Shown: positions 1-6,437 of the stretch, in pieces
Layout: each line of letters opens with the position of its first letter
How positions within the stretch are numbered: the first letter of the stretch is position 1
Source: CAUPWF01 sp964367685
GTDB lineage: Bacteria; Bacillota; Clostridia; Lachnospirales; Lachnospiraceae
NCBI GenBank assembly: GCA_964367685.1
Contig: CAYIYM010000049.1
Location: 1-9,979 of the forward strand
Direction of reading: 5' to 3'
DNA length: 9,979 nucleotides
Position numbers and translations under genes: made by a program
The notes under the pieces: model-generated
Told to the model about the DNA's origin: nothing
Seen by the model: only the letters and a program-made list of their open reading frames with translations
Database searches by the model: none

Positions 1-13
1 AAGGATTGTACGC

Positions 14-77
14 AAAAAAACACTGTACACAAGGGAAGGAAGAGGCTAATATATCTTCTATCACTTGCATACAGTGT
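14..77 (-). terminator. Intrinsic terminator after the SPFH gene
   Basis: The arms at 20-33 and 64-77 pair over 14 positions. Twelve are Watson-Crick pairs and two become G-U pairs in minus-strand RNA; on the plus strand the same two would be A-C mismatches, so the hairpin suits minus-strand transcription. A second 5-bp stem (39-43 with 54-58) closes the inner loop. Seven As at 14-20 give the U-tract at the 3' end of the transcript. It begins 7 nt after the SPFH stop codon and ends the left-hand operon. Confidence 0.85.
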
Positions 78-84
78 CTCTATA

Positions 85-1005
85 TTATTTTGATTTCGAA
101 ATCTCGGTAAATGACTTCGCTAGTCCTGCAATACTTTGAATTTCTGATGGAACAATAATTGTATTTGAAGTTCCATTTGCTGCTTTTTCAAATGCTTCCA
201 AACTCTTAAGTGTAAGAACAGAATCATCTGCACCAGCTTCTTTCAAGAAGCGAATACCATCCGCTTGCGCTTGTTGTACTTTAAGAATTGCCTCTGAACG
301 ACCTTCCGCCTCCTTAATCATCTTCTCACGTTCTGCTTCCGCTCTAAGGATTGCAGCTTGTTTCTCAGCTTCTGCATCAAGGATTACAGAAGTTTTATTT
401 CCTTCTGCTACAAGGATTGTTGATTCTCTTTCTCCTTCTGCTCTAAGAATCGCTTCACGACGCTCACGCTCTGCCTTCATTTGCTTCTCCATTGCATCTT
501 GAATCGCTGCAGGTGGAATAATATTCTTAAGCTCAACACGATTTACTTTGATTCCCCATGGGTCTGTTGCTACATCAAGTGATGCTCTCATCTTTGTATT
601 GATTGTCTCTCTTGAAGTAAGTGTTTGATCTAACTCAAGATCTCCAATAATATTACGCAATGTTGTAGCTGTCAAATTCTCAATTGCCATGATTGGATTC
701 GCTACTCCATAAGTAAATAATTTTGGATCTGTAATCTGATAGAATACAACTGTGTCAATTCTCATTGTTACGTTATCTTTTGTAATAACTGGCTGTGGTG
801 CAAAATCAACCACTTGCTCTTTTAAGTCAACCCTTCTTGCAATTCTATCCACGAATGGAAGTTTAAAATGTAAACCTGTTGACCAAGTTGCTAAATACGC
901 GCCCAATCTCTCTACAACCATTGCTTGTGATTGCTTTACAATCTTAATGCAACTAATTAAAAAGAAAATAATAATAATAAATATTAATGCTACTATATAA
1001 CCCAT
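85..1005 (-). CDS. SPFH/band-7 (stomatin/paraslipin-like) membrane protein
   Basis: This 306-residue protein is a membrane-anchored SPFH scaffold of the stomatin/paraslipin/QmcA type. Such proteins form oligomers in membrane microdomains and often work with NfeD partners; the exact role here is not known. A hydrophobic anchor lies at residues 3-20. The SPFH domain follows at about 22-180, with the typical VVERLGAY, a TGLHFKLPFVD-like stretch, and NIIPPAAIQDAMEKQMKAERERR leading into the helix. Residues 186-239 are an Ala/Glu-rich helix with an 11-residue period (I-L-x-A-E-G/A). The C-terminal part (about 245-295) resembles the oligomerisation region of the family. The start has a GAGGAGA site 5 nt upstream. 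It lies 40 nt after the nfeD-like gene, is last in its operon and precedes a terminator. Family assignment is firm; the subfamily name is not. Confidence 0.93.
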   Translation of the reverse strand: MGYIVALIFIIIIFFLISCIKIVKQSQAMVVERLGAYLATWSTGLHFKLPFVDRIARRVDLKEQVVDFAPQPVITKDNVTMRIDTVVFYQITDPKLFTYGVANPIMAIENLTATTLRNIIGDLELDQTLTSRETINTKMRASLDVATDPWGIKVNRVELKNIIPPAAIQDAMEKQMKAERERREAILRAEGERESTILVAEGNKTSVILDAEAEKQAAILRAEAEREKMIKEAEGRSEAILKVQQAQADGIRFLKEAGADDSVLTLKSLEAFEKAANGTSNTIIVPSEIQSIAGLAKSFTEISKSK

Positions 1006-1045
1006 ACTGTTCTCCTCTTTCTTTCCTTTTTTATTTTAATTGAAT

Positions 1046-1483
1046 CTAATCCATAGCTTTCTTAGATACAATTAATGTCGCTCCACGAACTCCTTGAATT
1101 GTAACGATATCCTCTACTTCGTAAATGTCATCTCGATTCTCTGCAATTACTCTCCACTCAATATCATTGATTCGTACTTTACCTGTTTCTTTCAAGTACT
1201 CTACCTTCTCAATAATTGGTGTATCAATCCCAACCATACTATCCGTATTAGTTTTTATGATTCTTTGATTTAAATGCTTCTTTACAATTGGTTTTGTTAG
1301 AACCAACAAAATTACTGACGAAGCAATAAATACAACAACTTGAACTGGTAAACCTACTCCAATCCAAGCAAATAGTGCTGCAACTAATGCACCACCCGCA
1401 AACCAAATAGTTGTAAGTGCCATAGTAGCCATCTCAATTATAACCAGTCCTACAAATAAAATTAACCAATATAATGCTTCCAT
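1046..1483 (-). CDS. Short NfeD-like membrane protein with OB-fold domain
   Basis: This 145-residue protein matches the short (NfeD1b-like) form that lacks the N-terminal ClpP-like protease domain. Three hydrophobic segments (about residues 4-24, 26-43 and 46-64) are followed by a soluble domain at about 80-141. In that domain, MVGIDTPIIEKVE, TGKVRINDIEWRV and the final VRGATLIVSK fit the small beta-barrel of the family. Short NfeD proteins are commonly encoded next to an SPFH gene and are thought to assemble with it, and here the SPFH gene is immediately downstream. The start is well supported by an AAGGAGGT site at 1488-1495. That site overlaps the stop codon of the upstream methyltransferase gene, and only 2 nt separate the two genes, so translation is probably coupled. 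Molecular function remains inferred. Confidence 0.9.
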   Translation of the reverse strand: MEALYWLILFVGLVIIEMATMALTTIWFAGGALVAALFAWIGVGLPVQVVVFIASSVILLVLTKPIVKKHLNQRIIKTNTDSMVGIDTPIIEKVEYLKETGKVRINDIEWRVIAENRDDIYEVEDIVTIQGVRGATLIVSKKAMD

Positions 1484-1485
1484 AC

Positions 1486-2259
1486 CTACCTCCTTTGATT
1501 ATAAACTTCATACATTAGAATAGAAGTCGCAATTGCCGCATTCAATGACTCAACTTCACCACTCATTGGAATTTTAATCCATTCATCTGCTAGTTCAGCT
1601 ATTTCCTGCTTCAATCCATTTCCTTCATTCCCGATTAAAAAAGCAGATTTCTTCTTGTAATCTATCTCATTATACCACTTTTCCCCTGCTAAGTGTGTGG
1701 CAAAAATTGTAATTTCATGTTTTTTTAATATTTTCAAAACAATTCCAACATTATCTACGAATACAACTGGAACACGAAAAATAGACCCCATTGTAGATCG
1801 AATTGTTTTTGATTGGTACAAATCTGCGGTGTCTGCACTTATAATAAGTCCAGTAACACCTGATGCCTCAGCTGTTCTTAAAATCGTTCCTACATTTCCT
1901 GGATCTTGCAACCCATCAAGAATAATTAAATTTGCATTTTCATCAGAAAGCAACTCTTCTAATTTATATTCTTTTCTTTTCAACACACACAAAACACCTT
2001 GCGGTGTTTTAGTTTCTGATATTTTCTGAAAAACAGTGTCTGTCACAATTTCTACATGTTTTCCATATTCTTGAATCAGTGCCTTATTCTTTGTATAAAA
2101 ACTCTCTGAGATATACGTTTCAAGAATTAGTTCTCTCGGTGTTTCTTTAAACATTCGAATCCCTTCTATTAAAAAGACACCTTTTTCTTCTCGTAATCTT
2201 CGCTTCTTTTGCAGCTGTGCTATGTATTTCACCTTAGGGTTACTTGTACTTGTTATCAT
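1486..2259 (-). CDS. TrmH/SpoU-family RNA 2'-O-methyltransferase (YsgA-like)
   Basis: This gene encodes a predicted S-adenosylmethionine-dependent RNA ribose methyltransferase of the SPOUT (trefoil-knot) class, 257 residues long. An N-terminal substrate-binding domain (about residues 1-95, with FLIEGIRMFKE) precedes the catalytic domain. Motif 1 is at 112-130 (IILDGLQDPGNVGTILRTA), and R128 is the expected catalytic arginine. Motif 2 is at 207-216 (FLIGNEGNGL). Motif 3 is at 230-247, with SLNAAIATSI forming the knot. The rRNA or tRNA target cannot be read from the sequence. I chose the ATG at 2259 because GGGG lies 4 nt upstream. An in-frame ATG at 2280 adds seven residues and has no ribosome binding site. 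The gene lies 46 nt after the potassium regulator and 2 nt before the nfeD-like gene, so it is probably in the same operon. Confidence 0.9.
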   Translation of the reverse strand: MITSTSNPKVKYIAQLQKKRRLREEKGVFLIEGIRMFKETPRELILETYISESFYTKNKALIQEYGKHVEIVTDTVFQKISETKTPQGVLCVLKRKEYKLEELLSDENANLIILDGLQDPGNVGTILRTAEASGVTGLIISADTADLYQSKTIRSTMGSIFRVPVVFVDNVGIVLKILKKHEITIFATHLAGEKWYNEIDYKKKSAFLIGNEGNGLKQEIAELADEWIKIPMSGEVESLNAAIATSILMYEVYNQRR

Positions 2260-2305
2260 AATACCCCTTTCTATGCACATTATTTACATTAATTAACTAT
2301 AACAA

Positions 2306-2968
2306 TTAAATTCTATTTTTCTCACTCTTGAATTTTTGAAGTGCCTTATTCGCTCCAATTAAGATGAGTTCTCCAACCTCTGGCAATGGTCTATTTGGAT
2401 CCAAACTAACTTCCACTTCTCCATCTTCAATGAGACCAACAACGTTGATTCCATATCTTTGACGAACTCGTAAGTTAATCAATGTTTGGCCAATCCATTT
2501 ACTAGGTATTTCAATTTCAACCATACTATAGTCATCTGATAGTTCAATCCATTCAGCAAAGTTATTAGAAACTAGATTTTTTGCAATTCTACTTCCCATT
2601 TCTTTCTCTGGAAATACAATCTCATCCGCTCCTACCTTTGTAAGAATTTTGCCATGCATTTCATTTTGTGCTTTTGCAATTACATGCGGGATACCCATTC
2701 CTTTTGCAGTAATCGTTGCCAAAATACTTGCCTCTAAATTCTCAGATACGCCAATAATTGCCCCATCTAAGTTTCTTGCTCCAAGGGAATTAATAATATT
2801 TGACTCTGTAATATCAGCCTTGATTGCAAATGTTACAGAATCTGCAATACTTTGTATTTTTTCAGCATTGTTATCAACGACAACAACATCACATCCTAAA
2901 CTCTCTAATGTTAAAGCGATGCTATATCCAAATTTCCCTAACCCCAATACTGCGTATTGTTTCTTCAT
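2306..2968 (-). CDS. ktrA: Ktr/Trk potassium channel regulatory subunit (RCK)
   Basis: This is the cytoplasmic gating subunit of a potassium uptake channel. It is 220 residues long, the size of single-unit KtrA/KtrC proteins and about half of E. coli TrkA. The RCK_N Rossmann domain (about residues 4-120) has the nucleotide motif GLGKFG at 9-14 and an acidic residue, D32, ending strand 2. The RCK_C domain (about 138-215) is complete. In related Firmicutes RCK_N binds ATP/ADP and RCK_C can bind cyclic di-AMP; both are inferred here. The start at 2968 is preferred because the GGAGG site (2978-2982) leaves a 9-nt spacer. The in-frame ATG at 2977 directly abuts that site. The site touches the stop codon of the channel gene upstream, which suggests translational coupling and balanced subunit synthesis. 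Confidence 0.93.
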   Translation of the reverse strand: MKKQYAVLGLGKFGYSIALTLESLGCDVVVVDNNAEKIQSIADSVTFAIKADITESNIINSLGARNLDGAIIGVSENLEASILATITAKGMGIPHVIAKAQNEMHGKILTKVGADEIVFPEKEMGSRIAKNLVSNNFAEWIELSDDYSMVEIEIPSKWIGQTLINLRVRQRYGINVVGLIEDGEVEVSLDPNRPLPEVGELILIGANKALQKFKSEKNRI

Positions 2969-2981
2969 TTCTCTCATCCTC

Positions 2982-4013
2982 CTAACCTACAATAATTCGT
3001 TTTGTAGGTAGCTCTCTCATCATCATTGCAGTGTTTCTTTTATATCCAAAAGCTAGCGCCATTGTAATTGGCCCCAGTCTTCCTATGTACATCAAAATGA
3101 TGTCAACCATTTTACCTATTTCATTTAACTCCATTGTAATACCTCGTGTCAACCCAACAGTACCTAATGCCGAGCTAACTTCATAAATAATATCAATGAA
3201 ATTGAAATTTTCAAAGGATGTCATAGTAATAACACCTACTATTAAAGCTAAGAATGATACAATAATAATGCTAATTCCTGATTTAATATTCTCATCTGTG
3301 ATGCGACGACCAAAACACTCTGTATCTTTTGCACCACGAATAACGGCACGACAAGTCAACAGTAACATAAAGATTGTAGTCGTCTTAACACCACCTGCTG
3401 TACCTGCTGGCGATCCCCCTATAAACATTAATATACAGGTTACAAATGCTGTCTGGTCATATAATGCCGCCTGATTAATTGTTGCAAACCCTGCTGTTCT
3501 TGTTGTCACNNNNNNNNNNNNNNNNNNNNNNNNNNNNNNNNNNNNNNNNNNNNNNNNNNNNNNNNNNNNNNNNNNNNNNNNNNNNNNNNNNNNNNNNNNN
3601 NNNNNNNNNATTTTGATAATCATACTTACCAATCCACTTAAGGTATCAAGATTATAGGATTCTTGTATAATAACACGTTCTTTAACCGTGATTTTCTTCC
3701 CGATAATAATAAAAAACATCATGGCACATGCGATGATACCAATTCCACCAACTTGAATCAATATCAACAAAATTACTTTGCCGAAAATTGTAAATTGTGT
3801 TGCTGGAACGATTGTCATTAATCCAGTTACACAAACAGCCGATGTAGATGTGAATAGTGCATCAATATATGAAATTGTTCCATTTGTATTACTAATTGGC
3901 AACCATAATAAAAATGCCCCTATTAAAATAACTGCTAAAAATCCCAATGCAAGCATTTGCATTGTAGATAATCTTATCGATTTTCTTTTACCTTCATTTA
4001 TACTCTCATACAT
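2982..4013 (-). CDS. ktrB: KtrB/TrkH potassium channel subunit, interrupted by an assembly gap
   Basis: This is the membrane subunit of a K+ uptake system, built from four M1-pore-M2 repeats. About 309 residues are readable: 134 before the gap and 175 after. The first filter is at residues 57-65 (TSAVCVTGL), followed by the conserved IQVGGIG. After the gap come filter 3 (TTRTAGF, about 170-176), the gating-loop signature GGSPAGTAGGVKTTT (199-213), filter 4 (SALGTVGL) and GRLGPITMA. Filter 2 and its helices are missing, hidden by the Ns. Relatives run to about 440-460 residues, so more than the 100-base placeholder is probably missing. Both flanks happen to stay in one frame. The start has a GAGG site 10 nt upstream. 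The RCK subunit gene follows within 13 nt. I saw no convincing promoter in the 100 bases upstream, which hold a terminator. Confidence 0.88.
   Translation of the reverse strand: MYESINEGKRKSIRLSTMQMLALGFLAVILIGAFLLWLPISNTNGTISYIDALFTSTSAVCVTGLMTIVPATQFTIFGKVILLILIQVGGIGIIACAMMFFIIIGKKITVKERVIIQESYNLDTLSGLVSMIIKXXXXXXXXXXXXXXXXXXXXXXXXXXXXXXXXXXVTTRTAGFATINQAALYDQTAFVTCILMFIGGSPAGTAGGVKTTTIFMLLLTCRAVIRGAKDTECFGRRITDENIKSGISIIIVSFLALIVGVITMTSFENFNFIDIIYEVSSALGTVGLTRGITMELNEIGKMVDIILMYIGRLGPITMALAFGYKRNTAMMMRELPTKRIIVG
3510..3609. other. 100-N assembly gap inside the potassium channel gene
   Basis: There are exactly 100 consecutive Ns. A round number is the usual placeholder for a scaffold gap of unknown length, so its size should not be read literally. 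The left flank ends on a codon boundary, while the right flank ends two bases into a codon. If the gene is intact, the true missing length must leave remainder 1 when divided by 3. It covers the second pore repeat of the channel. Confidence 0.97.
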
Positions 4014-4033
4014 TATTCTAAATCCTCAATTTC

Positions 4034-4083
4034 AAAAACAAATTGTAGCATACTTATATAACATAAGTAGTACGCTACAATTT
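4034..4083 (-). terminator. Intrinsic terminator after the two-component operon
   Basis: A perfect 10-bp inverted repeat (40-49 and 74-83 of the 4000s) contains an inner ACTTAT/ATAAGT stem in minus-strand RNA. It is followed by G and five Us (As at 4034-4038). It begins 31 nt after the response regulator stop codon and ends about 20 nt before the potassium channel start. It separates the two operons, although read-through into the channel gene is possible. Confidence 0.85.
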
Positions 4084-4114
4084 ATTATGAATACTCCGCA
4101 GAGTAATTATTCTA

Positions 4115-4804
4115 TTATAGTTTAAATCTGTATCCTACACCCCAAATCGTCTCAATATATTGAGGATTCGAAGTATCAACTTCTATCTTCTCTCTTACTT
4201 TTTTGATATGAACTGTTACAGTAGCAATATCTCCAATTGATTCCATATCCCAGATCTCATTAAACAACTCATCCTTAGAGTATACACGATTTGGATGTGA
4301 TGCTAAAAAAGTAAGTAAGTCGAATTCTTTTGTTGTAAATGTTTTTTCAATATCATCCATCCACACTCTACGAGCAGTTACGTCTACCTTAAGGCCACGG
4401 ATTTGGATCATAGAATTCTCTTGTGTATTTGTATTGATTAGTCTAGAATATCTTGCTAAGTGAGCTTTTACACGAGCCACTAATTCGCTTGGGCTAAAAG
4501 GCTTTGTCATATAGTCATCTGCACCTAGTCCTAAACCTCTAATCTTATCAATGTCATCTTTCTTTGCTGATACTAAAATAATTGGTGTGTCTTTTTCTAC
4601 ACGAATTGCTTTACAAATCTCAAATCCATCCATTTCAGGTAGCATAAGGTCAAGAATCACTAAGCTATAATTCCCTGTAAGTGCTTTTTGTACTCCTGTT
4701 TTACCATCCGATGCAATTTCCACTTCAAATCCGCTTAATTCTAAATAATCTTTCTCGAGTTCTGCTATTGCTAACTCATCCTCTACTATCAGTATTTTAT
4801 TCAT
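4115..4804 (-). CDS. OmpR/PhoB-family response regulator
   Basis: This is a 229-residue DNA-binding response regulator, the output partner of the kinase encoded just upstream. The receiver domain (residues 1-118) has the acidic pair E8/D9, phospho-acceptor D52 in LVILDLMLPEMDG, S79 and K101 in the KPF motif. The C-terminal winged helix (about 133-229) includes FTTKEFDLLTFLASHPNRVYSKDEL, the recognition region VTVHIKKVREKI and the closing hairpin WGVGYRF. All key residues are present and the length is normal. Its start codon overlaps the end of the kinase gene by 8 nt. A GGAGGGG ribosome site sits inside the last kinase codons, so the two are translationally coupled. The regulon cannot be told from the sequence; the dyad at the operon's own promoter and the adjacent potassium genes are possible targets. 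Confidence 0.95.
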   Translation of the reverse strand: MNKILIVEDELAIAELEKDYLELSGFEVEIASDGKTGVQKALTGNYSLVILDLMLPEMDGFEICKAIRVEKDTPIILVSAKKDDIDKIRGLGLGADDYMTKPFSPSELVARVKAHLARYSRLINTNTQENSMIQIRGLKVDVTARRVWMDDIEKTFTTKEFDLLTFLASHPNRVYSKDELFNEIWDMESIGDIATVTVHIKKVREKIEVDTSNPQYIETIWGVGYRFKL

Positions 4805-6290
4805 ATGACCCCTCCTGGTATTTTTTTAGTACAAAATAAATTACTGTACCAACGTTTTTCTTACTTGAAACCCATACCTTACTATCGTGTTCATCAAGAA
4901 TCTTCTTAACAATAGATAAACCGATACCACTACCACCTTGGGCAGTATTCCTAGATGCATCAGCGCGATAGAAACGATCAAAGATATACGGCAATTCGTC
5001 TTGCGCTATACCTTTCCCATTGTCTTCCACCTCAACCTGTATATATTCACCTACTTCTTTAATACGTAAGTTAATGCATGTTTTTGCTTTATCACTGTAT
5101 TTCACAGCATTATTAACAATATTATGAAGCACTCTGCTCATTTGCTCGGAATCCACCCTCATAAATTGCCCTGCTTCTACATAATTGTAATAACCAAATT
5201 CTATTCCACTTGCTTCTAATTCTAGTTGAAGATTTCCTGCCCAATTATCAAAGTATTCCGTAATGCTTAATACTTTGAAGTCAAACTCTATCCTATTTCG
5301 TTCAACACTTGAGTAGTTTGTAAGTTCATTGATTAACACATCTAGTTCAGAGGCTTTGTTATAGATTGTTCTAATATACTTCTCTCTCTTCTCTTCTGTG
5401 TCAGTAATCCCATCCATAATTCCTTCTGCATAACCTTTAATTGCAGTAATCGGTGTCTTTAGATCGTGGGTAATATTTGCAATCAATTCTCTACTTTCGT
5501 CGTCATATGCTGCTTTCTCTTCATTACTCTCTTTTAATTGTAAACGCATGGTGTTGAAATCTTTGTAAAGTTGTCCAATTTCATCATCCACATCTGATAA
5601 TAGTTCAAAATCGTATTTTCCAGCCTTGATATTTAACGCTGCCCTACTCATCTTTTTCAATGGTTTTGTCATACTCTGATGCAGCCAAAATACTAGTGCA
5701 CCTGCTGCAATAGTTAATGCTGCAAATGCTGCAAATAACACTGCTGTCAAGTATTCTTTTGTCTCTGGTGCAATTCCGCCAATGTTCTCCACTATGAAAA
5801 CGGATGAATGCACATCACTTGAATCAATATAGTCAATTTGTCGTACATGTAACTGCAGATCTCCTCCATATTGCACCCCTATAAGTGAATTGAACTCTGC
5901 ATCGGTATGTACAGGCAAACCTTCTCTCTTCAATTGCTGATAACTAGTCTCGTTACCAATATAAGTTACTACATCTCCTTGGCGCACAATCAAATACGCA
6001 CCAATATCATAAAGCTTAAGATTCAACTTGTCGTTGAATTCCGCATCTTTAAAGATATCTGGATCTGTTTCCACAATCTGAGTTAATTCTATATATGATT
6101 CTTCTGTAAGCCCTGTTAGCATTTTACTAGAATCAAAAATGCTTTCATAAAGCGTTCCCGTGTATCCATATTCTCGTTCCAAAGTCTTAAGGTGAAAGTT
6201 CCCCAAACCCAAAGCTGCAATAATCGTCAATACGACTGGTAAGATAACACTAATAATACTTGCTATCGTTAATCGTGTCTTTAATTTCAT
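4797..6290 (-). CDS. Two-component sensor histidine kinase (HAMP-HisKA-HATPase)
   Basis: This is a 497-residue membrane sensor kinase. TM1 is at about residues 8-30 and TM2 at about 180-203. They enclose an extracellular domain of roughly 150 residues that I cannot assign to a named sensor family. HAMP follows at about 204-256, then the HisKA dimerisation domain with H275 as the phosphorylated histidine (ANITHDLKTPITAIKGY). The ATPase domain has the N box (N390, NNAVKYS), the G1 box (DNGKGI, D423), the F box (FDRFYRAD) and the G2 box (GGSGIGLSIVKK). All catalytic boxes are intact. The GAGGAG site 5 nt upstream fixes the start. The kinase comes before the regulator in the operon and has its own promoter with a dyad. 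The signal is unknown. It is next to, but separated by a terminator from, the K+ uptake genes. Confidence 0.95.
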   Translation of the reverse strand: MKLKTRLTIASIISVILPVVLTIIAALGLGNFHLKTLEREYGYTGTLYESIFDSSKMLTGLTEESYIELTQIVETDPDIFKDAEFNDKLNLKLYDIGAYLIVRQGDVVTYIGNETSYQQLKREGLPVHTDAEFNSLIGVQYGGDLQLHVRQIDYIDSSDVHSSVFIVENIGGIAPETKEYLTAVLFAAFAALTIAAGALVFWLHQSMTKPLKKMSRAALNIKAGKYDFELLSDVDDEIGQLYKDFNTMRLQLKESNEEKAAYDDESRELIANITHDLKTPITAIKGYAEGIMDGITDTEEKREKYIRTIYNKASELDVLINELTNYSSVERNRIEFDFKVLSITEYFDNWAGNLQLELEASGIEFGYYNYVEAGQFMRVDSEQMSRVLHNIVNNAVKYSDKAKTCINLRIKEVGEYIQVEVEDNGKGIAQDELPYIFDRFYRADASRNTAQGGSGIGLSIVKKILDEHDSKVWVSSKKNVGTVIYFVLKKYQEGSYE

Positions 6291-6343
6291 ATTTTCTCCT
6301 CAAAATACAAATTACGATATTTCCTCATAATTCACATATAATA

Positions 6344-6369
6344 TTATTAAGGGACTTTTGCCTTAATAA
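6344..6369. repeat. Inverted repeat at the kinase operon start site (operator candidate)
   Basis: Perfect 9-bp arms, TTATTAAGG (6344-6352) and CCTTAATAA (6361-6369), are separated by 8 bases. Pairing extends outward by about five more positions if one bulged base is allowed. The right arm abuts the predicted -10 element and the dyad covers the predicted transcription start. No U-run follows on the minus strand, so a terminator is less likely than a protein-binding site or a leader hairpin. Confidence 0.6.
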
Positions 6370-6371
6370 AT

Positions 6372-6380
6372 ATTATAACA
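6372..6380 (-). promoter_or_regulatory. Extended -10 promoter for the kinase-regulator operon
   Basis: The minus strand reads TGTTATAAT, a perfect extended -10 element (TGn plus TATAAT). No good -35 hexamer is found 16-18 nt upstream, where the best has about 3 of 6 matches, which fits extended -10 promoters. The predicted start is near 6365, giving a leader of about 75 nt before the kinase ATG. Confidence 0.6.
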
Positions 6381-6412
6381 CGTATTCTAAAAAGTTCTAT
6401 AAATTTTCCATA

Positions 6413-6430
6413 AATATTCCCACGAATATT
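6413..6430. repeat. Short hairpin just after galE, possible weak terminator
   Basis: AATATTC (6413-6419) and GAATATT (6424-6430) form a perfect 7-bp stem with a 4-base loop, 8 nt after the galE stop codon. On the minus strand only TTTAT follows, a poor U-tract. On the plus strand a run of six Ts follows after three bases. It may be a weak terminator for galE. No better one is visible between galE and the kinase gene. Confidence 0.4.
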
Positions 6431-6437
6431 ACATTTT

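Noticed and set aside
1697..2029. Plus-strand open frame opposite the RNA methyltransferase
   Set aside because: It is a mirror of a conserved gene, with no family resemblance and no promoter.
2260..2305. Separate promoter for the methyltransferase (TTGTTA with poor -10)
   Set aside because: The -10 candidates match only about half of the consensus, and the 46-nt gap fits co-transcription.
2649..3011. Plus-strand open frame opposite the RCK subunit gene
   Set aside because: Its composition is typical of antisense frames in low-GC genes, with no ribosome site or domain.
4047..4090. Promoter for the channel gene within the terminator (TTGTAG, 16 bp, TATAAG)
   Set aside because: The -35 matches only 3 of 6 and the elements lie in the hairpin; too weak to list as a feature.
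4014..4114. Cyclic di-AMP riboswitch upstream of the potassium genes
   Set aside because: The space is only about 100 nt and is largely used by a terminator hairpin; the larger conserved riboswitch fold cannot fit.
3778..4125. Plus-strand open frame over the channel gene start and terminator
   Set aside because: It crosses a clear terminator hairpin and is antisense to conserved channel sequence.
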